DNA of 64,000 nucleotides, taken from assembly GCF_904849725.1 (NCBI RefSeq), contig NC_058522.1:438927529-438991528 (forward strand), written 5' to 3'. Of this stretch, positions 55,853-64,000 are shown one piece after another. The position numbers and the translations under genes are program-made. A model generated the notes under the pieces. That model did not search any database, was not told the DNA's origin, and saw nothing but the letters and a program-made list of their open reading frames with translations. Position 1 is the first letter of the stretch, and every line of letters starts with the position of its first letter. The DNA comes from Hordeum vulgare subsp. vulgare (taxonomy: Eukaryota; Streptophyta; Magnoliopsida; Poales; Poaceae).

Positions 55853-58800
55853 GTGGACAAGGACAGTTGTCTCCACTACAAGAAAACAGGGCACTATAAA
55901 AAGGATTGCCCTGAGTGGCTACAGGCCTTCATGGCAAAGAGAGGTAACGACATTGTTTCCTTTGTTAATGAATCACTGTATTTACCGTTTTCGAAATCTA
56001 CTTGGTGGATTGACTCAGGCGTAACTGTTCATGTTTCAAACTCTTTACAGGATTCAGTTCGACGAGGGTTATGCAAAGAAAAGAAATAAGTATTGAAGTC
56101 GCAAATGGTGTCCAAGCAGAAGTTGAAGTTGTCGGTGACGTCTCCTTGGAGCTAACCGAAGGATTCAAGCCTTTGCTTAGAGATGTTCTATTTGTTCCTT
56201 CATGTAATAGAAATTTAATTAGTGTCTCATGTTTGGATAAAGACAATTATGAATGCTATTTTGGACATGGCAAATGTGCCATTTGGTATAATAATGCTTA
56301 TGTGGGTGATGCTTTCCTCCATAATGAGCTTTATTTATTATCACTTCGTGAAAAAGTGCATTATGCGTATAATGTGAATGAGCAAAGTTCCTCGTCGAAC
56401 AAAGAACAAAAGAAAAGAAAGATAACTCATGACTCATCGAAATTATGGCACTGTCGCTTGGGCCATATTTCCAAGGGGAGAATAGAAAGATTAGTCAAAA
56501 GTGAAATTCTTCCTCCGTTGGAGTTCTGTGACTTAGAACAATGCATAGATTACGTTAAAGGAAAGTATGTAAAACAAATCAAAAAGGGTGCAAACCGAAG
56601 CACAGGAACACTGGAAATTATTCACACTGACATTTGTGGACCATTTCTTGTGAAAAGTGTGGATGGCTATGATTCATTCATAACATTCACAGATGATTAC
56701 TCCCGCTTCGGTTATATTTATCCAATCAAAGAAAGAAATGAAGCATTGGATAAATTCAAAATATTCAAAGCTTAAGTAGAAAATCAGCTTGAAAAAAAGA
56801 TAAAGATAGTGAGGTCTGGCCGTGGGGGAGTACTACGGTCGACACACTCCATATGGCCAAGTCCTTGGACCTTTTGCAAAGTTCTTGCAGGAGACTGGCA
56901 TAGTTGCCCAGTATTCAATGTCGGGCGAGCCTCGGCAAAATGGACTAGCTGAAAGGTGTAATCGTACCCTTATGGATATGGTGCGCAACATTATGAGTCA
57001 CTCCAAACTTCCATTGGGATTATGAATGGAGGCTCTTAAAACCGCCATTCACATTCTCAATAGAGTACCAAGAAATTCGGTGCCCAAAACACCGCACAAG
57101 CTGTGGACAGGAAGAGTACCATCCCTGCAACACTTCAGGGTGTGGGGATGCCCAGCTAAGGCCAAAATATTTAATCCAAAATTGGAAAGTTAGATCCCAA
57201 AAGAGTGAGTTGCCATTTCATTGGCTATCCTGATAGATCAAAAGGTTTTCGTTTCTACTGTCCACAAAGATACACAAAAATTTTAGAAATGAGACATGCG
57301 GTCTTCTTAGAGGACGAAATGATGAGGGGGAGCATGGTAGCTAGGGAAATTGATCTTGAGGAGAAGAGGGTGCATGCACCTAATCCGGTGATTCAAGAGC
57401 CATTTTTCGCACTACCTGTTGTAACTCCAATCATGACAACTATGGGAGAAAATCTGGAACCTGTCTTTCAGGATCCGACTGAACCTGTTGTTGAGCATGA
57501 AAGGGAGGTATAGCAGCCAATTTTAGAGGATATGCTAGAGAATGAGGCACTTAGAAGGTCTAACAGAACAAGAAGATCAGCTATTTCTACTGATTATAAA
57601 GTTTATAACACATAATTGGTTCATATGGAAGGTGATCCCACTTCATATGAAGAAGCGATGAGAAGCCCTTACTCATCGAAGTGGCTAGAGGCAATGGAAG
57701 ACGAGATGAAATCGATGAGTTCCAATGATGTTTGCGACTTAGAAACTATTCCTAAAGGAGCCAAAACAGTAGGCTGTAAGTGGGTCTACAAAACAAAGTA
57801 TGACTCTAATGGGAATATAGAAAAGTATAAAGCACGACTCATCACAAAAAGATTTACACAGAGAGAAGGGATAGACTACAATGAGACTTTTTCCCAATCT
57901 CATGTAAGGGTTCCTTCAGAATCATAATGGCATTAGTTGCACATTTTGATTTAGAGTTGCATCAAATGGATGTAAAGACGACATTTCTAAACGGAGATTT
58001 AGAAGAAAATGTCTACATGAAACAACCAAAGGGTTTTATCATGGAAGGCAAGGAAGACATGGGATGTCGCCCAAAGAAATCCATTTATGGACTAAGGCAA
58101 GCCTCTAGACAGTGGTATCTAAAGTTTAGCAATACTACTAAAAGATTTGGATTTCAAGAAAATGTTGAGGATAACTGCGTTTATGCAAATTTTAAAAATG
58201 GGAAATACATTTTCCTAATCTTGTATGTGGACGATATCTTGCTTGCAAGCAATGGTGTTAGTTTACTACAAGAGACAAAGAAGTTTTTATCCTCAAACTT
58301 TGATATGAAAGACCTTGGTGATGCTTCATATGTCTTGGGCATTGAAATTCACCAAGATAGAAAAAATGGAGTCTTAGGACTGCCGCAGAAAGCATATTTA
58401 GAGAAGGTTCTCAAAAAGTACAATATGCATAAGAGTAAAGCCACACCTGCCCCTATAGTCAAGGGTGATAGTTTTGAGAATTACCAATGTCCCAAGAACG
58501 AGTACGAGCTCGATCAGATGAAACCAATGCCATATACTTTGGCTGTTGGAAGTTTACAGTATGCACAAGTGTGCACACGCCTTGACTTAGCTTTTATCAC
58601 CGGGATACTCGGTAGATATCAAGCGAATCCAGGCCAAGAGCACTAGAAGATGGCAAAGAAAGCATTTAGTTATGCACAAGGCACAAAGGATATCATGCTA
58701 ACATACATAAGATTTGATTCCCTAGAGATAAAAGGGTATTCAGACGCAGATTTTGCGGGAGATAGAGATGATAGAAAATCCACGTCAGGATACGTGTTCA

Positions 58801-59204
58801 CTCTCGCGGGAGGGGATATTTCATGGAAAAGCTCCAAACATACCATAGTTGCATTGTCCACGATGCAAGCAGAGTTTATAGCATGTTTTGAAGCTATCGG
58901 GCAGGTGATATGGTTAAAGAAATTTATACCCAACTTGAAAGTGGTAGACTATATTCACAAGCCACTAAATATATACTGTGACAACCAGCCCGCAATATTT
59001 TATGCTCACAACAACAAGTCGAGTAATGCTTCCAAGACAATAGATATAAAGTACTATGTTGTGAAAGATAAAATCCAGGATCACATTATAAGTCTCGAGC
59101 ATACAAGTACAAAGAATATGCTTGCGGATCTGCTAACAAAAGGCTTACCACCCAATGTGTTCAAGGAACACTTAGCCGGCATGGGTTTAATGGAAAGCAT
59201 ATGA
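55853..59204 (+). pseudogene. Copia zinc knuckle, protease, integrase, RT and RNase H (decayed)
   Basis: Pieces in three frames follow the Copia order. The zinc knuckle (55868-55909) has its second cysteine changed to tyrosine (CLHYKKTGHYKKDC). The protease WWIDSGVTVHVSN lies near 56003. GAG-pre-integrase LWHCRLGHISKGRI (about 56443) and the integrase core EIIHTDICGPF (about 56617) follow, with EPRQNGLAERCNRTLMDMVR near 56929. RT has CKWVYKTKYDSNGNIEKYKA (57778), LHQMDVKTTFLNGDLEENVY (57957) and YVDDILLASN (58222). RNase H has DADFAGDRDDRKSTSGYVF (58745) and CDNQPAIFYAHNN (58978), ending TGA at 59204. Frameshifts or stops occur near 56070, 56775, 57025-57200, 57513, 57925 and 58646. The protein would have replicated and integrated the element; this copy cannot. 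Confidence 0.88.
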
Positions 59205-59379
59205 TTCCTAGATCATAAGAGGCCCAAAAGTAACAGAATTTGTTTCAAAACAAAACGTATGTTGTAGCTGTATGATTCTATCGGCAATTAAGCTGTGACG
59301 ATGAGACATGTTCTATGTGCCAATATGTGATGGAACAAATAAACTAGAAAGTATAAAGTTAAAAGTAAAAGTTGCGATC

Positions 59380-59390
59380 AAGGGGGAGAA
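59380..59390 (+). other. Polypurine tract of Copia element I
   Basis: AAGGGGGAGAA immediately precedes the 3' LTR. Confidence 0.85.
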
Positions 59391-59764
59391 TGTTAGGTTG
59401 ATCTCCTCCGATGGGCCCAACGGCCTATTGGGCCCTTGGTCATCATGCCCTGATCGGGGGTGTCCAACCCTCATATGGTTGGTGGGCCCCTGTGACCTGC
59501 GTATATAAAGAGTGGTGGGGGCGGGGCACGGTTCACAAGGTTCACCGCCGCCGCACTCCCCACCCACAAACCTACCGATCTAGGTCGTACGCAGTGCTCA
59601 CGGGAAGCACTGTCGCCGCCACCACATCTCTCTATTTCGCCACTGGCATCATCACCTTCACCCCTCTCCGATGGTGTCAGGCTCGAGTTCCTCGAGCACA
59701 GGACAAGATAAAACCTCTACCCCTACCGGGCTAATCTAGCCTAGAAGATCCATGGGATCTAACA
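59391..59764 (+). repeat. 3' LTR of Copia element I
   Basis: It has the same length and termini as the 5' LTR, followed by TSD AACTA. It keeps an uninterrupted inverted pair GGGCCCAA / TTGGGCCC (from 59414) that is damaged in the 5' copy. Confidence 0.93.
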
Positions 59765-59842
59765 AACTAATGTAGGCTAAAATCAATATTTGTGTATAGT
59801 TTGGTTGTTTGTATTTGGCTCCTTGCATGAGGGGAGCAATTA

Positions 59843-60005
59843 CTCCCTCTGTTCCTAAATATAAGTCCGTTTAGAGGTTTCACTAGTCGACTACATACGG
59901 ATATATATAGACATAGTTTAGAGTATAAATTAACTAATTTTTCTCTGTATGTAGTCACCAGGTAGTGAAATCTCTTAAAAGACTTATATTTAGGAACGAA
60001 GGGAG
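59843..60005. mobile_element. Stowaway MITE (163 bp)
   Basis: The termini CTCCCTCTGTTCCTAAATAT and ATATTTAGGAACGAAGGGAG are inverted repeats, with TA on both sides (59841-59842 and 60006-60007). There is no ORF. This is the typical Triticeae Stowaway form. Confidence 0.9.
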
Positions 60006-60007
60006 TA

Positions 60008-60539
60008 GTTAGCATGTTGTTTGGTTGCTTATGTCGATGTTGTTAGACAAATAACACGTTATTTGGTTGCAAATGGCTAAAGATGTGATCATTACTTCTA
60101 ACTAGTGGTGACCTTACCACACACAACATTGTCTTTTGCTACATAGGAAACCAATGATAGTTTATCCTAACTACTAGCAAATGAGAGTACAAATTATTAA
60201 GAGCAATTATGGCTGAATAAGGGAAGGTTCAACGATGCTAACTAGGTGGAAGGTCATCGCCTTCCTCTTCCTCTTCTTCTATTGTTGATGTGTTGGTTCT
60301 TCTTCTTCTTCTCTTGTGCTATTGCCTCTCCTTCTTCTTCTTCTTCTTTAAATTTTGGCCTCACCTGTATTATCCCATATTGCATGAGCTCACTCTAATC
60401 TTTTGTTGTTCCACGTTTCGTTGTCAAACGCCTTCACACCATGTTTAGAGTTGATCACCTCATCAGGAGTCACATCTTCTCCTCCGACACAAGTTCATCA
60501 GTTCCCCATTGCAGAATCCAGTTGTGAACGATGCAACAT
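60008..60539. other. AT-rich stretch with CTT microsatellites, no gene
   Basis: CTT-rich runs lie at about 60258-60275, 60300-60322 and 60331-60351. TTTGGTTG motifs near 59800 and 60020-60080 could be pieces of Harbinger/Tourist ends, but I could not define TIRs. Confidence 0.4.
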
Positions 60540-61660
60540 GCAAGAACAAGCTTGACCTAGGTAGGGTAAGGGTGGAATGTCTTCTGATCCAGGATCTTGA
60601 ACTTGTTCTTCAGAGATCCAAATTCCCTTTCAACAGTTACTCTAAGGCTGAAGCGTTTGAGATTGAACAACTCCTGTGCAGTCCTAGGATAATTCCTACC
60701 AGAGAACTCGTTCAGATGGTACCTGGTTTTCCTGAAGGGTGGAAGAACACATGTCTGACAAGCACAACCAGCATGTCCTAGGTAGAACTTGCCATCTGTG
60801 TTGTTGATGCCATCAGGTCTACACATGATGTCCCTCAGAATGTTAGCATCGTGTGTTGATCCTTCCCAGCCAACCAACACATATGTAAACTTTATATCAA
60901 AGTCAACAGCAGCAAGCACATTTTGGCTTGTGTGTGTAGTGCTTTCTCCCTCTATATGTTACAGCTTGTGACATCTGCACTCTGGCAGTGACATAAGTAC
61001 CATCTATTGCGCCAAATCTGGAATGGCATTACAAGATGGTGTTATGGCTACAATAGAACAATAACTGCATATGAAGACATTAACAACATACTTTTAGTGC
61101 TCACCTTGAAGTATGGATACCATTTAAGCTAGTGCGAATCTTGGTAGGAGTCCATCTGGTTGGTGACATGGTCATCTCTCCTCTAAGTTCCCCAATAGCA
61201 TACATCACTTGCTTGAAGTACTTGGGCTTGATCTTTTGAAGGTGTTGTGTACAATCATGAACCTATGGTTATGAACAACAACATGGAGGAACATGGCTAC
61301 TTTCTCTTCCACAGTGGCGTCGATAATATATTCTAGGACCCCCCTGTTCCTGAACGTTTGCACAAGCCCGGCGAAAGGAACTCTTTTCATTTGAAGTATC
61401 CATAGAGCCTTTGTGTCGTTGCACTTGTAGATGTAGTTCAGATTTGCTATCCTCTCCTGATCCTGGATTAACATCGGACCATACCGGATGAGAGGTTTCT
61501 CACTCCGATCAACAACTCTCTTATGGTCCAACATGATTGAGGCATGAATCAAAGCTATCAGAAATGCTTCCTGAACTAGTAGCTTTGTCCATTCATCGGC
61601 AATCTAAGCAACATCTATGATCCGGTCAGCGATGGCGCTATCGACCCTAAACGGTCCTAT
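60540..61660 (-). pseudogene. PIF/Harbinger transposase gene, decayed
   Basis: On the minus strand, the first exon carries the N-terminal region (61552-61205) with MKRVPFAGLVQTFRNRGVLE and ATVEEKVAMFLHVVVHNHRF, as in plant Harbinger proteins. A likely intron at 61104-61018 (AAGGTGAGC donor, ATTCCAG acceptor) leads to GAIDGTYV, which holds the first catalytic Asp. The catalytic core continues at 60919-60557: AAVDFDIKFTYVLVGWEGST, DANILRD, LPPFRKTRYHLNEF, TVEREFGSLKNKFKIL (last catalytic Glu region). A stop precedes the AAVDF segment in its frame, so it is probably inactive. The protein would cut and paste a Harbinger DNA transposon; no Myb-like partner gene or clear TIR is visible. Confidence 0.8.
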
Positions 61661-61924
61661 CAAATGACCTAACAGATAACAAAGGAGGGGAGGGGTAGCT
61701 TACCAGCTTCGGGGTCAGGGAGACATGATGGAGATGAGGATGGCCAAACGGAGTCAAAGAAGAAGGGGAGAAGAAGTTGCCGCTACTAGGGAGTGTTGCT
61801 GCCGCCACCAACGCCACCATCGTTGTCATAGCCGCACATCTGGGTCATCATCGCTGCCGGTCCCGATAACAGAGGATGCCTTTTCCTAGAGCTAGGGGTG
61901 AGCGACTAAATGATGATGCCTTGT
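61661..61924. other. Junction between Harbinger gene and element H
   Basis: It contains a GC-rich minus-strand frame that may be the 5' part of the transposase gene. No other feature is supported. Confidence 0.35.
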
Positions 61925-63281
61925 CCAAGATAGTGGGCACAACGTTAAAGTTTTGACCTCTCCAAACCCACTTTTTCAATTTTAGCATTAGAATCATCAC
62001 CCTCCAAGCAAACGTGATGCTCTTTAGCTAAAGTTGACTCATCTCCATTCCCTTTATCATTTATATTCAGGGAACTAAATAAGGATTGAATAGGAGAAGT
62101 GCCAATCATTTTAAGATCCTCATCATGATTTTGGTAAAAACCGAATGGGAGAGCGTTTTCTAGGAATTCCCACTTAACCTTCAACTTAGCCGTCCTCTCC
62201 TTGATTTAATTAATAGATATTTGTATAGATTTATTAGTCTCATTAAAATCATGCTTGGGTGGCAAAGCTTTACTTTTAAGAGTGTCTATGTCAAGAGCAA
62301 TTCTATCCATGTTTTTAGCCAAAGTATCGATCGTATGCAGTTTTTCCTCTACCATAGTATTGACAACATTTTGAGAGTTAATGAATTCTTTAACGGTGTT
62401 TTAAAGATCAGAGGATAAATTATTATTATTGGTAGAAGTATTTCCATAAGAATTGCCATAAGAGTTGCCATAACCATTAAAGGGATTACTGTGATATGCC
62501 CTAGCATTGAAATTAAAATTATTTTGTGAGATAAAATTCACATCAATGGCATTATCATTTTGCTCAATCAAAGTAGACAAGGGCATGCCATTAGTATCAA
62601 CATGGGCATTTTTTAGCAACCAAGTTCATAAGAGCATCCACTTTTTCACTCAAAGTAGTGATTTCCTCGATAGAATTTACCTTCTTACCAGTTGGAGCTC
62701 TTTCGGTATGCCATTGAGGTTGTTGGTCATGATGTTTTCCAGAATTTTGGTGGCCCCTCCTATGCTCACCTCCATGAAGGTACCACCTACGGAAAAATCT
62801 GGAAGATTTCTAGATACAAAGTTTAGTCCAGCATAGAAGTTTTGGATAATCATCCACAAGTTTAAACCATGAGAAGGGAAGTTTCTTATCATAAATTTCA
62901 TCCTGTCCCAAGCTTGTTCAACATGTTCAAGATCATGTTGTTTAAAATTCATTATTTGATTTCTAAGGGACATGATCTTAGCAGGAGGAAAATAATTGGC
63001 AATAAAAGCATTTTTACTCTTATCCCATGTGCAAATACTATTACTGGTAAAGATGAAAACCATGTCCTTTTTCTTTTGCATAACACAAAATTCACTAAAG
63101 ATATTAAGATGAGCAGCCAGATCCTCATTAGGACTTCCCAAAAATTGTTCCTTCATGACAAGATTCAGCAATGCAACATTAATATCAAAAGCCTCCGCAC
63201 TACTAGCGGGTGGTATAGGATTAATATAAAATAATTATTATTATTTAAGAAGTTACGCAACTTAGTAGTATCTTGAGACAT
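61925..63281 (-). pseudogene. Gag of element H, frameshifted and truncated
   Basis: The minus-strand ATG at 63281-63279 begins MSQDTTKLRNFLNNNNYF. After a frameshift, 63171-62677 gives LNLVMKEQFLGSPNEDLAAH, FMIRNFPSHGLNLWMIIQNF and YAGLN, clearly the same family as gag of G. Further pieces are an Asn-rich stretch (62619-62401; GNSYGNSYGN) and a C-terminal linker (62184-61945). The segment equivalent to gag G's KLKLFPFLLRDHAKTWF is deleted or diverged near 63060. The protease part is absent. Confidence 0.8.
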
Positions 63282-63453
63282 GGTGACCAAGCAAGCAAAG
63301 CAACAAGCAGGACAAGTAAACAAGCGAGCAAAGAAGTAAACTAGTGACAAGGAAAGATACATATTTTTGTATTTTTGATTTTTAAGAAGCCAGCTAAATG
63401 TAACATCGAATAAAAAGAAGAACAAGTGAATGAGAATTGTTGGTGATGATATG

Positions 63454-63470
63454 CCCCGGTAATGGCGCCA
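63454..63470 (-). other. Primer-binding site of element H (tRNA-Asp)
   Basis: On the minus strand it reads TGGCGCCATTACCGGGG, differing from the tRNA-Asp complement at two positions. Confidence 0.75.
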
Positions 63471-63481
63471 GAAATCATTCG

Positions 63482-64000
63482 TGAAGAGGAACGGGTAATT
63501 GCAGCACAATACGGGTAAGTTAAGAAACCAAGGTTTATGGAAGTAATAGGAATATGAATCCTCAACTGTCTTGAGTGGCTGCACACAAAAGAGCAAATAA
63601 CTTGCACCCAACATCGGCAATAGGGTTTTCAATCCCCTTGATCTAGTTATTTGCAAGCGAATGAGGTGTGTAGATAATTGTAAATTGAAAAATCAAATAA
63701 AATACAAATAAGAACATCAAGGAAAAGATAAGTTTTGTACATGTATAATTGAATAGACCCGGGGCCATGGTGTTCTCTAGTGGCATCTCTCATGAAAGCA
63801 ACATACAGTGGGTAAACAGATTATTGTTGGGCAATTGACGGAAAAGCAGATAGTTATGCGATTTTCACAACAATTATCATGTGTATATAGGCACGTCCAT
63901 AAGAAAATAGGTCAAATCCTACCTGCACCTACTACTATTACTCCACTTCAAGAGCGCTTCTATGCTACCTTTCTACGTATTAAGTTCATGATGAACAAAG
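63482..64000 (-). repeat. Partial 5' LTR of element H
   Basis: The inferred inner end is TCTTCA on the minus strand, next to the PBS. Segments such as GTTGGGTGCAAG recur in the LTRs of G, consistent with a related family. The outer end is outside the window. Confidence 0.5.

Larger units (their letters stand above)
48780..59764 (+). mobile_element. Copia element I with nested solo LTR
   Basis: Both LTRs are 374 bp (48780-49153 and 59391-59764), TGTTAGGTTGATC...GATCTAACA, with TSD AACTA at 48775-48779 and 59765-59769. Internal order is PBS, long leader, gag, zinc knuckle, protease, integrase, RT, RNase H: the Copia order. Without the 4428-bp insertion C3 and its TSD copy, the element is about 6.55 kb. 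Hand alignment of the LTRs gives about 26 differences in 374 bases (~93% identity). Gag and pol have several frameshifts and stops. Confidence 0.93.
61925..64000 (-). mobile_element. Gypsy element H (minus strand, 5' part), related to G
   Basis: From the right edge leftward on the minus strand: part of a 5' LTR (right of about 63482), a tRNA-Asp-like PBS, a leader, and a gag frame similar to that of G but with frameshifts. It ends abruptly near 61925, so the 3' part is missing. The LTR continues beyond the window. Confidence 0.75.

Noticed and set aside
1..64000. CRISPR arrays, prokaryotic operons, riboswitches or rRNA
   Set aside because: No regularly spaced identical repeats, no ribosome-binding architecture and no rRNA-like sequence; this is plant repeat DNA.

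Overview
The window is intergenic DNA from a large grass genome, almost certainly Triticeae (wheat, barley, rye or Aegilops type). The evidence is the density of nested LTR retrotransposons, the LTR termini (starting TGATACGTCT or TGTGACA), plant tRNA-Asp and initiator tRNA-Met primer-binding sites, and a Stowaway MITE with CTCCCTC termini. I see no intact host gene, no rRNA or functional tRNA gene, and no CRISPR. Family names such as Sabrina, WHAM, Fatima or Del/Tekay come from memory and were not checked against a database.

Layout, left to right. (1) 1-3205 is the 3' end of a plus-strand Gypsy element B with its 3' LTR, followed by a degraded PBS-like leader. (2) 3281-4990 is a decayed minus-strand gene of the 'putative gypsy type transposon' (Transposase_28) class, with GC-rich DNA upstream. 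(3) 5898-9040 and 18743-19137 are two halves of a large LTR (C1), split by element A (9041-18742). A is a complete Gypsy element with 5-bp TSD GTTAC, a gag-protease frame with two in-frame stops, and a second intact ORF. (4) 19138-21257 and 29584-30630 are pieces of a minus-strand element F, split by element G (21258-29583, TSD GTCCT). G carries one uninterrupted 649-aa gag-protease ORF and no polymerase. (5) 30631-38667 is the 5' LTR and the gag-protease-start-of-RT of a chromovirus-like Gypsy D. It is cut off by a minus-strand Athila-type pol fragment E (38680-41860), joined through patchwork filler DNA (41877-41960) to the 3' end of a chromovirus element with LTR C2 (42476-47387). (6) 47388-48774 holds a Mutator-type MITE inside a Stowaway remnant, plus unassigned DNA. 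(7) 48780-59764 is a complete but decayed Copia element I (TSD AACTA), interrupted in gag by a 4.4-kb solo LTR C3 (51016-55443, TSD ATATG, minus strand). (8) 59765-64000 holds a Stowaway MITE, a broken PIF/Harbinger transposase gene, and the 5' part of a minus-strand Gypsy element H.

How the parts relate. A, B, F, G and H belong to one broad Athila-like lineage primed by tRNA-Asp. A and G encode Gag and protease but no RT or integrase, so they would need polymerase in trans. The only Athila-type polymerase here (E) is a damaged fragment. The A/B, F and G LTRs share a promoter module: an imperfect inverted repeat of GGGCC(C)ACAAGCC-like arms, with a TATA box 27-30 bp downstream. A diverged copy of that module lies inside element A ahead of its second ORF. 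These elements also carry extra PBS-like motifs inside their LTRs and a second, central polypurine-tract-like motif. These shared oddities, and the copied-in filler at 41877-41960, are the most interesting signals in the window.
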